Shown here in pieces: positions 1-8,432 of a DNA stretch of 40,446 nucleotides. A model generated the notes under the pieces. The model was not told the origin of the DNA. It saw nothing but the letters and a program-made list of their open reading frames with translations, and did no database searches. The translations under genes were made by a program, and so were the position numbers. The stretch comes from Pirellulales bacterium (GTDB lineage Bacteria > Planctomycetota > Planctomycetia > Pirellulales > Thermoguttaceae). Location: contig JAFGPV010000069.1 of NCBI GenBank assembly GCA_016936015.1, forward strand, positions 1-40,446. Direction: 5' to 3'. Numbering within the stretch: position 1 is the stretch's first letter; each line of letters opens with the position of its first letter.

Positions 1-152
1 ACGAAACTCCAAGCGATGATTGAATCTGCGTCAATTTTTGAATATCAAAATTGTGGGTAAACCTAAGGCTAACAGCCGCCGCGGGGACTTCACGTATCTC
101 TCGGCGGCTGTTGTCCGCCGGCTCATGCAGTGCGTCATTGAGACGGGGCATT

Positions 153-227
153 ATTCCGAGTGTGCTACTGGCTCTGCCCGTGCAGGTCTCAACGAGGCAC
201 TGGCAGAGCCAGTGGCACATTCGGAAT
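153..227. repeat. 26-bp imperfect inverted repeat (REP-like hairpin)
   Basis: Arms 153-178 and 202-227 are reverse complements with two mismatches and a 23-nt loop; each arm contains CTGGCTCTGCC or its complement. No convincing gene is seen in bases 1-594: the overlapping short frames there have no domain, no ribosome binding site and arginine/proline-rich composition. The hairpin resembles the dispersed palindromes common in planctomycete spacers (family assignment is inference). Confidence 0.6.
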
Positions 228-516
228 CCAGTTTCCGCCCGAACGCCTTCGGCCCAAAGAGGTTGTGCACCCAACTCCGCCCACATTATATTCCCATGCC
301 CTCTTCCGAGGTGTATGGTCAAAGTCTATTCTACCCGCCGTAAGTCGTTTGTATAGAGAACTTTTTAGCCATCGTCCTTCCCGGAAAAAAATACCCCGAC
401 CCCTGAAGCCGCTAAAAAAAAGAATAATCCCGCCCAATCTCCCAATCCTGAACCCCGAACCCTCAAACGTCCTTTCCCAATCTCGCATCCCAATTTACAA
501 TTCGTATAACGTAGAA

Positions 517-574
517 GCGGCATCTTGCCGCTTCCTGTAAAAATGCCTTGACCATTGATGCGGCAAGATGCCGC
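517..574. repeat. pair of mini-hairpins upstream of lpdA
   Basis: GCGGCATCTTGCCGC (517-531) and its exact reverse complement (560-574) face each other across 28 nt. Each also folds alone as a roughly 9-bp stem with a 3-nt loop, because the flanking GAA/TTC and GAT/ATC also pair. The right copy overlaps the first possible ATG (568) of the following gene, one reason for preferring the ATG at 595. Confidence 0.6.
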
Positions 575-594
575 ATCGACTTGCCCAAAAACCC

Positions 595-2010
595 ATGAAA
601 ACTCAACTGACGGTGCTCGGCGGCGGGCCGGGCGGATATGCGGCGGCGTTTCTGGCGGCCGATCTGGGAATGCAGGTTACGCTCATTGATCGGGAGCCTC
701 GCCTGGGCGGCGTCTGCCTCCTGCGCGGCTGTATCCCCTCGAAGGCCCTGCTGCACGTGGCGAAAACCCTGGCCGACGCCCGGCACCTGGACGATTGGGG
801 CGTCAGCTTCCCTCCCCCCGTAATCGACATCGATAAGGTGCGGCAGCGCAAGGAGAAGGTCATTGCCACGCTGACCGGCGGACTGAAACAGCTCGCCGCC
901 AAGCGGAAGGTGCAGGTGATCCAGGCCCGGGCCGCCTTCGAGAATTCCCATACGTTAAAACTCACCCCCGTTGCCGGCGGTACCCTGGCCGACGACCGGG
1001 TCGAGTTCGACCACTGTATCCTGGCTACCGGTTCCCTGCCCACGCGGCTGCCGGCCTTCGAACTGCCCACGCCCCGGGTCATGGATTCCACCGGGGCGTT
1101 GGAACTGACCGACGTGCCCGAGAGCCTGCTGGTGGTCGGCGGCGGCTACATCGGCCTGGAGATGGGCACCGTTTACGCCGCCCTGGGCAGCCGGGTCACC
1201 GTCGTCGAGCTGACCGACGGCCTGCTGCCCGGCGCCGACCGCGACTTGGTCAAACCGCTCCACAAAAAACTGGAAAAGGACTTTTCGGCAATCTATCTCA
1301 ACACCAAAGTTGCCGCTTTAGAAGACCTCGGCGAGGCGATCGAAGTGACCTTCGATGGCGACGTTGAGCAGAAGGTCCAGCAGTTCAGCCGTGTGTTGTT
1401 AAGCGTCGGCCGTACGCCCAACACCGCCGGCCTGGGCCTGGAAAACACCAAGGTCCAGATCAACAAAAAGGGCTTTGTCGAGGTCGATAACCGCTGCCGG
1501 ACGGCCGAGGAGGCCATCCTGGCCATCGGCGACGTGGCCGGCGAACCGATGCTCGCTCACAAGGCCGCCCACGAGGGAAAGACCGCCGTCGAAGCCCTGG
1601 CCGGCCGGCCGGCCGTCTTCAACCCCCGGGCGATCCCCGGCGTCGTCTTCACCGATCCCGAAATCGCCTGGACCGGTTTGACCGAGACCCAGGCGAAACA
1701 GGAGGGCCGGAAGGTCGAGATCGCCCAATTCCCCTGGGCGGCCCTCGGCCGCGCCCAGGCCGTCGGCCGGACCGAAGGCGTAACGAAATGGATCGTCGAT
1801 CCCGAGAGCCAGAGGGTCCTCGGCTGCGGCCTGGTCGGCTACGCCGCCGGCGACCTGATCGCCGAAGCGACGTTGGCCATCGAAATGGGCGCCCAAGTTG
1901 CCGACGTGGCCGAGACCATCCACCCCCACCCCACCTTCTCCGAGACCCTCGCCTTCGCCGCCGAAGTCCACCTCGGCACCGCCACCGACCTCTACCGACC
2001 GAAACGGTAA
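595..2010 (+). CDS. lpdA: dihydrolipoyl dehydrogenase (E3)
   Basis: FAD-dependent pyridine-nucleotide disulfide oxidoreductase that re-oxidises the dihydrolipoyl groups of 2-oxoacid dehydrogenase complexes (or the glycine cleavage system) with NAD+. Visible: N-terminal FAD loop GGGPGGYAAA, redox disulfide C41-x4-C46 in VCLLRGCIPSK, NAD-binding VVGGGYIGLEMG, second FAD motif AIGDVAGEPMLAH, and the C-terminal dimer-interface HPHPTFSE with catalytic H445 (numbering from 595). The length of 471 aa is normal for E3. An upstream in-frame ATG at 568 lies in a palindromic repeat and would add nine residues before the FAD strand, so 595 is preferred. No E1 or E2 gene is visible in the window, so its complex is unknown. 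Confidence 0.95.
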   Translation: MKTQLTVLGGGPGGYAAAFLAADLGMQVTLIDREPRLGGVCLLRGCIPSKALLHVAKTLADARHLDDWGVSFPPPVIDIDKVRQRKEKVIATLTGGLKQLAAKRKVQVIQARAAFENSHTLKLTPVAGGTLADDRVEFDHCILATGSLPTRLPAFELPTPRVMDSTGALELTDVPESLLVVGGGYIGLEMGTVYAALGSRVTVVELTDGLLPGADRDLVKPLHKKLEKDFSAIYLNTKVAALEDLGEAIEVTFDGDVEQKVQQFSRVLLSVGRTPNTAGLGLENTKVQINKKGFVEVDNRCRTAEEAILAIGDVAGEPMLAHKAAHEGKTAVEALAGRPAVFNPRAIPGVVFTDPEIAWTGLTETQAKQEGRKVEIAQFPWAALGRAQAVGRTEGVTKWIVDPESQRVLGCGLVGYAAGDLIAEATLAIEMGAQVADVAETIHPHPTFSETLAFAAEVHLGTATDLYRPKR

Positions 2011-2087
2011 GAAGGAGTGAGGGGCGAGCAGAAAAAGGTGACGGCCACCAGATCTAGGATATAGGAAAGATGGCGGCCAGTATATTG

Positions 2088-2177
2088 CTTAAACCTTTTT
2101 CTTATTATCCCTAATCCGGATAAGGCAACTCCTCCGAGAACGAGCAATTCCAGGGTTGTTGGCTCTGGGCATTCGAC
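2088..2177 (-). pseudogene. orphan PEP-CTERM sorting signal (gene remnant)
   Basis: Read on the minus strand, this stretch encodes VECPEPTTLELLVLGG, then a hydrophobic run and the basic tail IIRKRFK. This is the layout of a PEP-CTERM/exosortase signal: PEP motif, transmembrane helix, basic tail. The frame has a TGA 18 nt upstream of this stretch and no start or protein body, so only the tail of a former secreted protein remains. The rest of 2011-2614 holds a dispersed repeat (2510-2561) and no gene I can support. Confidence 0.5.
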
Positions 2178-2509
2178 TACTGCTGCAAGAAGAGGGCTAA
2201 TTCAGACCGGTCTTTTTCCCCAAGTGGCCCGAAAATGCCCTTGAAATTCCGGCTCGCTTTGATAAACTATACATAGGTATACTCTATGTTCTTTGAAAAT
2301 TAGAAATCACCACCAGTGCCACGCACCGGCCGCCCCCCGTCTTTCTCCATCAGAGTCGATTATCGCAAATCAGTGTTCCTGGACACCCTTTTCAAGACAA
2401 ATATCCACTAATCCCCGCTCTTGGCGGGCGTAACCGCCGCGAATTGCCCGATCGGTAGTCCTGTTGACCAGATCCTCGGCGACGAAAATCAGTCGGTATT
2501 TGAAGACCG

Positions 2510-2561
2510 CCACCCAACTGGGGACCCGACCGTGCTTTTTTTTAATTCTGATGACCAACTG
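2510..2561. repeat. dispersed ~52-bp repeat, copy 1
   Basis: The stretch containing ACCGTGCTTTTTTT and AATTCTGATGACCAACTG recurs with few changes at 8223-8274, in the same orientation. It lies just downstream of the AraC-type gene. On the minus strand this copy is open (LVIRIKKKHG), while the second copy has a stop at the same place, so it is unlikely to be conserved coding sequence. Confidence 0.6.
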
Positions 2562-2614
2562 CCCGGGTTGATGAAAGTTGGGAGAACAGTCAACAACAAG
2601 GGCTCCCAACCCCA

Positions 2615-3484
2615 TTATTCCGTCATGGATTGGACGGCATGTCGGCGGAATTCGCGCGGGCTTGCGCCGTAGTGGGCTTTGAAGTGTTTTGAGAAATAGT
2701 AGAGGTCGCCGTAGCCCACCAGCACCGCAATCTCGGAAATCCGAAGGTTGGTGTCCTTCAAGAACCGTTGTGCAAGCCGCAGACGGAGGTGCGTGCGGTA
2801 TTCGATCGGCGCACAGCCGAAGGAGGCGCGAAACTCGGCGGACAAGTGCGAGACGGAGAGACGGCCGATCTTGGCCAGGTCCTGGAGCGTGAACGGCTGG
2901 CTGTAGTGCGTGTCGATGTACCGTTTCACGGCGTGCATTCGATCAGAAAGCGGCGCCTTCGCCGGATCGTTGAACAGCGCACGGAGGATCCGGCGAAACA
3001 GGCTTTCGACAAAATTCCTGATCAAGACGCGGTCGGCCGGCCAAAGCCCTTCCAGCTCCTCATAGATGCCCAACAGCCCGTCGTCGATGAGTTCGGGAAA
3101 CGAAAAGGAGAACGCCTCGTTGCGAGGGATCGGGTTCCGGTCCAACAGCGCCGCCACGTCGCTTCCGCAAAGATGGATCCAGGAGTGGTTCCACGCCACG
3201 CTCTCATTTCCGTAGATGTGGGTGTCGCCGGGATGCCAAAGGATCAAGCGGTTGGAGGGGTGTTCGTTCGTCCCCGACCGGTCACGGATCACGACCGGGT
3301 CCCAAAAGCACATCAGCAGATAGCCGTCGGTGCCGTTGGGGCGGTTGATCAGACAAGGCTCCATCCGTTCCTGGATGCCCAGGCCGTCGACGCTTACCGC
3401 ACCGGGCCGCAGCGTCGATTCGCGCAACAGGCCGGCGGCCTTTTCGTGCAAGTTGCGGTAGAAAACCAGAATGGATCGGACCAT
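2615..3484 (-). CDS. AraC-family transcriptional regulator
   Basis: 289-aa regulator. The N-terminal ~160 residues look like an AraC-type cupin sensor (WHPGDTHIYGN is typical of the sugar-binding arm). The C-terminal ~100 residues hold the two helix-turn-helix units: FTLQDLAKIGRLSVSHLSAEF, then LRISEIAVLVGYGDLYYFSKHF and GASPREFRR. It is divergent from the RhaT-like permease gene (117-bp shared spacer), the usual place for a sugar-responsive activator of the adjacent transporter and catabolic genes. The ligand is unknown; rhamnose or a pectin-derived sugar is inferred from the neighbours only. No strong Shine-Dalgarno sequence is seen before this ATG, so the start is moderately certain. Confidence 0.92.
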   Translation of the reverse strand: MVRSILVFYRNLHEKAAGLLRESTLRPGAVSVDGLGIQERMEPCLINRPNGTDGYLLMCFWDPVVIRDRSGTNEHPSNRLILWHPGDTHIYGNESVAWNHSWIHLCGSDVAALLDRNPIPRNEAFSFSFPELIDDGLLGIYEELEGLWPADRVLIRNFVESLFRRILRALFNDPAKAPLSDRMHAVKRYIDTHYSQPFTLQDLAKIGRLSVSHLSAEFRASFGCAPIEYRTHLRLRLAQRFLKDTNLRISEIAVLVGYGDLYYFSKHFKAHYGASPREFRRHAVQSMTE

Positions 3485-3600
3485 GAATCATAAGATATTA
3501 CAACTTTATCCGGAATTCAACCATTTCCTCAACACGATTCCGGCAGCATACTCGATGGCCGGACGGCTGTTCCAGTTGACCTTTAGAGGTCCGAAAGCCC
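3485..3600. promoter_or_regulatory. divergent araC-type/rhaT promoter region
   Basis: AT-rich spacer between the divergent regulator and permease genes. It contains an inverted repeat CCGGAAT (3510-3516) / ATTCCGG (3537-3543), 27 bp apart centre to centre, a possible operator. AGAGG a short distance before the ATG at 3601 can serve as the permease ribosome binding site. No clear -35/-10 pair was found. Confidence 0.3.
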
Positions 3601-4758
3601 ATGGAAATCCTGCTCGGACTGACCCTGGCGTTTGTCGGAGGCGCCGTGCAAGGCACGTTCTTCTTCCCGATGAAATTTATGCGGGGATGGCGGTGGGAGA
3701 ACGGATGGCTGATCTTCACGGTCACCTGTTGCCTGCTGCTGCCATTGGCCCTGGCGTGGTCGACGACACCCGGACTATGGGACGTCTACGAGGCGGCCGG
3801 ACCGGCGACGGTGGGACTCGTTTTCCTTTTCGGTCTTGGCTGGGGAGTGGGGGCCGTGCTCTACGGGCTGGGCGCGGAATTCCTGGGCATGGCCCTGGGG
3901 ATCGCCATCATCACCGGAATCAACGCCTGCCTGGGCGCTCTCTTTCCCGTCCTCTTTCTGCCGGAAGGTCAGATGTCAACGGCGGGCATGCTGGTGCTCG
4001 GCGTCGGATTGGCCGTCCTTGTCGTCGGGGTCGTGCTGGTCTCCGTGGCCGGCGCCATTCGACAGGGCCAACAGGGAGTCGAACAGTCCGCGACGAACCG
4101 GCCGAAAGTACCGTTCCTGCTCGGGCTGTCGATCTGCGTGTTGGCGGGCGTCTTCTGCCCGATGGCGAACTTTGCTTTTTTCTTCGGCCAGCCGATCACC
4201 GACGAGGTCACCCGCCTGGGAACCGTGCCCGTCTACAACTCGGGCTATGCGCTGTTATTGCCTTGGTTTCTTGGCGGAGGGGTCGTCAACACGGTCTATT
4301 GTTTGTATCTGATGAGGAAGAACGGTTCGGCCGGATGCTTTCGCCGGCCCGGCTCGCCCATCAACGTGCTCAGAGGCGTGGTGATGTCGGTCTTGTTTCT
4401 GGCGGGAATGGTGCTTTACGGTTCTCTGGCGTTGAACATCATCCCCGATATCGGCCCCATCGTCGGTTGGCCCGTCTTCCTGGCGGCAACGATTATCGCC
4501 GCCAACGTGCTGGGCGTGTTTTCGGGCGAATGGAAAGGATGCGGCCGACGCGCCTTCGCCTGGCTGTACTCGGGAATCTTGCTGCTGATCGTCGCCTGCA
4601 CCCTGACCGGCGTCTCGAACCTCTACCGGCCTGAGCCGGCTCCGGAACCCGTGGCAGCCGTCGAACGAGCCGCGATCTCGAAGCGATCTGATACTCTTCC
4701 GGAAACCAAACACGACACCAATCTCCGCCGCACTGCCTCAGCGGTCAGTATTCATTGA
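3601..4758 (+). CDS. rhaT: RhaT-like L-rhamnose/H+ symporter family permease
   Basis: 385-aa integral membrane protein with about ten hydrophobic helices. The segments FLFGLGWGVGAVLYGLG and EFLGMALGIAIITGINACLG correspond to the conserved central helices of RhaT (drug/metabolite transporter superfamily), and EWKGCGRRAF fits the C-terminal EW-x-GRR loop. Length is slightly above E. coli RhaT (about 344 aa) because of a hydrophilic C-terminal tail after the last helix (from about residue 345). It is the first gene to the right of the AraC-type regulator and 45 bp before the URO-D gene, probably one transcript. Substrate (rhamnose or a related deoxyhexose) is inferred from family and context. 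Confidence 0.85.
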   Translation: MEILLGLTLAFVGGAVQGTFFFPMKFMRGWRWENGWLIFTVTCCLLLPLALAWSTTPGLWDVYEAAGPATVGLVFLFGLGWGVGAVLYGLGAEFLGMALGIAIITGINACLGALFPVLFLPEGQMSTAGMLVLGVGLAVLVVGVVLVSVAGAIRQGQQGVEQSATNRPKVPFLLGLSICVLAGVFCPMANFAFFFGQPITDEVTRLGTVPVYNSGYALLLPWFLGGGVVNTVYCLYLMRKNGSAGCFRRPGSPINVLRGVVMSVLFLAGMVLYGSLALNIIPDIGPIVGWPVFLAATIIAANVLGVFSGEWKGCGRRAFAWLYSGILLLIVACTLTGVSNLYRPEPAPEPVAAVERAAISKRSDTLPETKHDTNLRRTASAVSIH

Positions 4759-4803
4759 CAAGAACCAACCCGCACCAATCCGTCAAGAATGGGAGAAGCC
4801 GTC

Positions 4804-5937
4804 ATGGAAAACTTCCAATCGCTGTTGAAGAAGCCAAAGCCGGATATCCAGGCGTTTCTCGACGCGCTAACGGGCAAGACGGCGCCGGATCGCCCGCCGA
4901 TGATCGAGTACCTCGTCGACAACGCGGTCATGCGGCCGATTCTCGAAGACTTGCTCGGCCGGGAATGGGTCGACACGTCGGACAAGACCGAATACATGGG
5001 CGGGCAGATGGATTTTTCGCAAGAGAACCTCGACTGCATTAACGCCTGGCTCGACAATCAGATCGCGTTCTGGCACCGGATGGGTTACGACTTCATTCGG
5101 TGCGAAGCCTCGTTGCCTCTGCCGGCCGTCGCGCTGCTGACGGCCGACACGGCCCGAGGGAATGAATCGCAGAGCCGCGCATGGCAGGGACTGCACGACG
5201 GTCCCATCCAAACCTGGGACGATTTTGAACGGTATCCCTGGCCGACCGTCACCGACGCCAATTTCTACATCCACCAATACATTAACGATCATCTGCCGGA
5301 CGGGTTCGGATTCCTCACCTGCCACGCCGGCGGCGTCTACGAGCATGTGTCGCGGCTGATTGGCTACCAGAATCTGTGCCTGATGCTTTACGACAATCCC
5401 GAACTGGTCAAGGCCGTGGCGGACCGGCTGGGCGAGCTGATCTTCCAGTACAACGAGCATCTCTTGCAGCTCGACGGCCTGGTGGCCGTCTTCCAGGGGG
5501 AGGATTTCGGATTCAACACGCAGACGCTTATCCCGCCGAAGGACATTCGAAGCCTGTTCCTCCCGTGGCACAAACGGTTTGCACAACAGACCCACGCTAC
5601 AGGCCGGCTCTACTGGCTCCACAGTTGCGGCGAAATCTCCGCGATCATCGACGATCTGATCGACGACGTGAAAATCGACGGAAAACACTCTTTCCAAGAC
5701 AACATCCTGCCCGTTTGGGAGGCCAAGCGGCTCTACGGCGACCGGATCGCGCTGCTCGGAGGCGTGGATGTCAACAAGCTGGCTTCCTTGAAGCCGGACG
5801 AACTGCGGGTGTACCTCCGTGGAATCATCGAAAAATGCGCCCCGGGCGGGCGATTCGCCATCGGCGCAGGGAACTCGATCCCGAGCTACGTCCCGGTCGA
5901 AAACTATCTGACCATGCTGGACGAATGCCGGCGGTAG
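4804..5937 (+). CDS. uroporphyrinogen decarboxylase (URO-D) family protein
   Basis: 377-aa TIM-barrel protein of the URO-D/MtaA/CmuA superfamily. HSCGEI (H273-x-C275) matches the zinc-type HxC of the methyltransferase branch, followed by DDVKIDGKHSFQDN, LLGGVDVN and the C-terminal AIGAGNSIPSYVP. It lacks features expected of true heme-pathway HemE, so a role in heme synthesis is unlikely; a corrinoid- or folate-linked methyl transfer or another decarboxylation is possible. An in-frame ATG at 4789 exists, but GGAGAA at 4792-4797 sits at the right distance before 4804, so 4804 is preferred. It follows the permease gene on the same strand. Such genes often occur in planctomycete sugar loci without known function. 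Confidence 0.85.
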   Translation: MENFQSLLKKPKPDIQAFLDALTGKTAPDRPPMIEYLVDNAVMRPILEDLLGREWVDTSDKTEYMGGQMDFSQENLDCINAWLDNQIAFWHRMGYDFIRCEASLPLPAVALLTADTARGNESQSRAWQGLHDGPIQTWDDFERYPWPTVTDANFYIHQYINDHLPDGFGFLTCHAGGVYEHVSRLIGYQNLCLMLYDNPELVKAVADRLGELIFQYNEHLLQLDGLVAVFQGEDFGFNTQTLIPPKDIRSLFLPWHKRFAQQTHATGRLYWLHSCGEISAIIDDLIDDVKIDGKHSFQDNILPVWEAKRLYGDRIALLGGVDVNKLASLKPDELRVYLRGIIEKCAPGGRFAIGAGNSIPSYVPVENYLTMLDECRR

Positions 5938-6089
5938 AAATAACGTAGTCGGGAGTCTTTATTTGGCATCAGCCTGCAATTTCTACGGCCGACCGCGTGA
6001 ATGTAACGTCGATCCCAGGCCAATGCGATGCGCAGTGCACCGTTTTCGTCTTTCCTCAGCGCCCGGTCGATTTTATTGATGGTTTCCAT
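5904..6089 (-). CDS. small uncharacterised protein (doubtful)
   Basis: 61-aa frame, very basic, with ALRIALAWDRRYIHAVGRR as the most protein-like stretch. An upstream ATG at 6209 would add 40 hydrophobic, repeat-like residues. Its 3' end overlaps the end of the URO-D gene by 34 bp antisense. No ribosome binding site and no recognised domain. It may be a conserved small protein or a mobile-element remnant. The rest of 5938-6285 shows nothing else. Confidence 0.25.
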   Translation of the reverse strand: METINKIDRALRKDENGALRIALAWDRRYIHAVGRRNCRLMPNKDSRLRYFYRRHSSSMVR

Positions 6090-6285
6090 GGTTATAATTC
6101 TGTTGGTCAGATGACGGATATTCCACTGTAGCAAGAATAATTTAATGCCTTTGATATCCCGATAGTGATACTGACAAATAAAATACGCATAAAAACATTG
6201 AAAAATCATCCCGTGCTTTTTAGAATATTTATGGTTGCGCTATTCCTTTCTGTTGTATTTTCCCAAACCAAGAAATGAAGAATCC

Positions 6286-7926
6286 ATGAAAAAAGTACCC
6301 GATGAAAACGTCTCGAGTTTCTTCCGGTTCGCGGCGGCAGTTGCGATTTGCATTGCCGCAACTGGTCCGTCGTCCGCCGATTCGGCCGACCTGGGGATGT
6401 TCAACGTCACCGATTATCAAGCCGTCAACGACGGGAAAACTTTGTGCACGGAGGCGATTCAGGCCGCGGTGGACGCTTGCGCCCAACGCGGCGGCGGAAC
6501 CGTCTACTTCCCGCCGGGCATCTACCTATCCGGAACGATTGTGCTGAAGTCGAACGTTACCCTGCACCTGGAGGCGGGCGCTGAGCTGCGCGGGAGCCGC
6601 GATCTGAAAGACTATCCCTCCCATGTGCCCGAACTGCGGTCGTACACCGACCTGTACACAGAACGATCGCTTCTTTATGCGGAACGGGCGGAGAACATCA
6701 CTATCCTGGGACGGGGCGTCATCGAAGGGCAAAGCAAACATTTTCAGGGCTGGAGAACCCCGAAGTTACGGCCCTATTTGATCCGCTTCGTCGAGTGCCG
6801 CAACGTTCGCGTGCGGGACGTCACGCTCCAGCGTTCCGCCAACTGGACGCTGCACTTGCTGTCCTGCGACGACGTGGTCGTCGACCGCATCCGGATCAAC
6901 AACTTGCCGGCGGTCAACCACAACGGCGACGGCATCGACGTTGATTCCAGCCGGAACATCCGCATTGCCAACTGCGACATCAGCGCCCAGGACGACGCGA
7001 TTGTCCTAAAGAGCACTACTCCGCGGCGGTGCGAATGCGTCACCGTCACCAACTGCACGTTGAAGTCGGAACGCAACGGATTCAAACTGGGCACGGAAAC
7101 CGTCGGCGGATTCCGCAGTATCGTGATGAGCAATTGCACGATCCGCGACGCCCATAGTACGGGCATTACCTTGCTGGCGGTCGACGGAGGCGACTGCGAA
7201 GGGATTTGCATCAACAACGTGGTCATCGAGAACGTACGATTCAGCGCCATCTTTCTCCGGCTGGGCAACCGCGCGCGTCCTTATTGGATTCCCCGCCCGG
7301 GCGATAAGCCGTCCGAAGCGCCCCCGCCTCCGAAAGTCGCTGCCCTGCGCGACGTTATTATTTCAAACGTGATCGCTCGGGGCACGACGTCCACCGGAAT
7401 TTTCATGACCGGCTTGCCCGATCATCCAATCGAAAACGTCACGCTCAGCAATATTAAAGTGGAAGTGCAAGGCCGGGGGAACCGGAGCGCGGCGCAGCGG
7501 CTCGACGTTCCCGAAAACGAATCGGATTATCCGAATTCCAACAAATTTGGTCCACTGCCTGCCTACGGCGTCTATGCCCGGCACATGTCCAATCTGCGTC
7601 TCCACAACCTCGATCTGTCGTTCCGCAAAGACGATGCCCGAGCGCCGGTGGTGTGCCAGGACGTGCGCGATCTGGATCTTTTCGGCCTGCGGGCCGCGAC
7701 CGGGACGAAAGCCGACTGCGTGATCCGGTTGCGACACTCCGAAAACGCCTTCATTCACGGCTGCCGGCTCGACAATCCAGTCGACCGCATCATCGACTCC
7801 TCAGCGGATTGCACCGGTCTGCGGATGGTCGGAAATGCGTTTGATGAATCGCCGTCCACTTCGTCGAGCCCCTCCAACACCCAGGCCCCGCGACAGAAAA
7901 ACCAGGTCCTGACAACACCCCTCTGA
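6286..7926 (+). CDS. secreted glycoside hydrolase family 28-type (polygalacturonase-like) protein
   Basis: 546-aa right-handed beta-helix enzyme predicted to cleave pectic polymers (homogalacturonan or rhamnogalacturonan) outside the cytoplasm. The N-terminus is basic then hydrophobic (FFRFAAAVAICIAATG), with a likely signal cleavage near ADSADL. Next comes the pectin-lyase-fold opening FNVTDYQAVNDGKTLCTEAIQAAVDAC and PPGIYLSG. Catalytic-region motifs NGDGIDVDSS (about 213-222) and QDDAIVLKS (about 235-243) supply the acidic residues of GH28. The usual downstream G-H-G is replaced by GFKLGTET, so the active site is divergent. The M at 6286 is preferred over 6235 because it starts the signal peptide. 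The last ~25 residues are S/T/P/Q-rich and disordered. It is followed by an esterase, consistent with pectin breakdown. Confidence 0.85.
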   Translation: MKKVPDENVSSFFRFAAAVAICIAATGPSSADSADLGMFNVTDYQAVNDGKTLCTEAIQAAVDACAQRGGGTVYFPPGIYLSGTIVLKSNVTLHLEAGAELRGSRDLKDYPSHVPELRSYTDLYTERSLLYAERAENITILGRGVIEGQSKHFQGWRTPKLRPYLIRFVECRNVRVRDVTLQRSANWTLHLLSCDDVVVDRIRINNLPAVNHNGDGIDVDSSRNIRIANCDISAQDDAIVLKSTTPRRCECVTVTNCTLKSERNGFKLGTETVGGFRSIVMSNCTIRDAHSTGITLLAVDGGDCEGICINNVVIENVRFSAIFLRLGNRARPYWIPRPGDKPSEAPPPPKVAALRDVIISNVIARGTTSTGIFMTGLPDHPIENVTLSNIKVEVQGRGNRSAAQRLDVPENESDYPNSNKFGPLPAYGVYARHMSNLRLHNLDLSFRKDDARAPVVCQDVRDLDLFGLRAATGTKADCVIRLRHSENAFIHGCRLDNPVDRIIDSSADCTGLRMVGNAFDESPSTSSSPSNTQAPRQKNQVLTTPL

Positions 7927-8432
7927 CGAAAGGCCACCACAACACCCGCTCCGGACGGATCAACCCCTGGGCTCTCTGAATTCTCTTGAAATTGGGCCAC
8001 CCCGGCGATATAATGTACAAATGTCCCATTCTGCCGTTCCTCTGGTTCCCAAACTCCAGTTTCGGAACTCAAAACCAAGTCCTGTTGGCGCCCCGATGGC
8101 AGATAATCGCCAAAACACCCGATCCGTTCCTCAGCCCACCCAAGGGAAGGAATCGCCCGAAAAGAAAAACGTGGAAAAATTAAAATTTGTTGCACAACGC
8201 CCTCCCCAAAAGAACCAAGAATCCACCCAGCCGAGGGCCCAACCGTGCTTTTTTTAAATTCTGATGACCAACTGAGGATCACGCTTGATCCCCAATACGC
8301 AGTCTCATACGGTTTCCAATTCAAAATTGCGCGGTCAGAGTCAAATAAGGAGCGTGTTTTCCCGCAGGGTAAACACGCGGTGAAGCGCAAGTTTGAATTG
8401 GAATTGGTATCAGAATCCCCCAAGATGCAATC
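7927..8432. other. gene-free spacer with repeat elements
   Basis: About 500 bp without a supportable gene. It contains an imperfect 11-bp hairpin at 8045-8068 (GTTCCCAAACT / AGTTTCGGAAC), of the type found dispersed in planctomycetes and cyanobacteria, and the second copy of the 52-bp repeat at 8223-8274. A long open frame runs through it on the minus strand, but it reads through both repeats and has no domain. Confidence 0.55.
8223..8274. repeat. dispersed ~52-bp repeat, copy 2
   Basis: Second copy of the element at 2510-2561, sharing CCGTGCTTTTTTT and ATTCTGATGACCAACTG in the same orientation. It lies about 160 bp upstream of the esterase gene. Confidence 0.6.

Noticed and set aside
2370-2615. 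81-aa minus-strand frame after the AraC-type gene
   Set aside because: It is partly made of the dispersed 52-bp repeat whose other copy contains a stop, so coding is unlikely.
3471-4634. 387-aa plus-strand frame overlapping the permease gene
   Set aside because: It is out of frame with RhaT-like helices, very Arg/Gly-rich and has no membrane segments.
4804-5937. Heme-pathway HemE
   Set aside because: The HxC motif and GNSIPSYVP region fit the methyltransferase-like branch, and it sits in a sugar locus with no other heme genes.
7755-8423. 222-aa minus-strand frame across the spacer after the GH28 gene
   Set aside because: It crosses the end of the GH28 gene, a hairpin and a dispersed repeat; no domain and no ribosome binding site.
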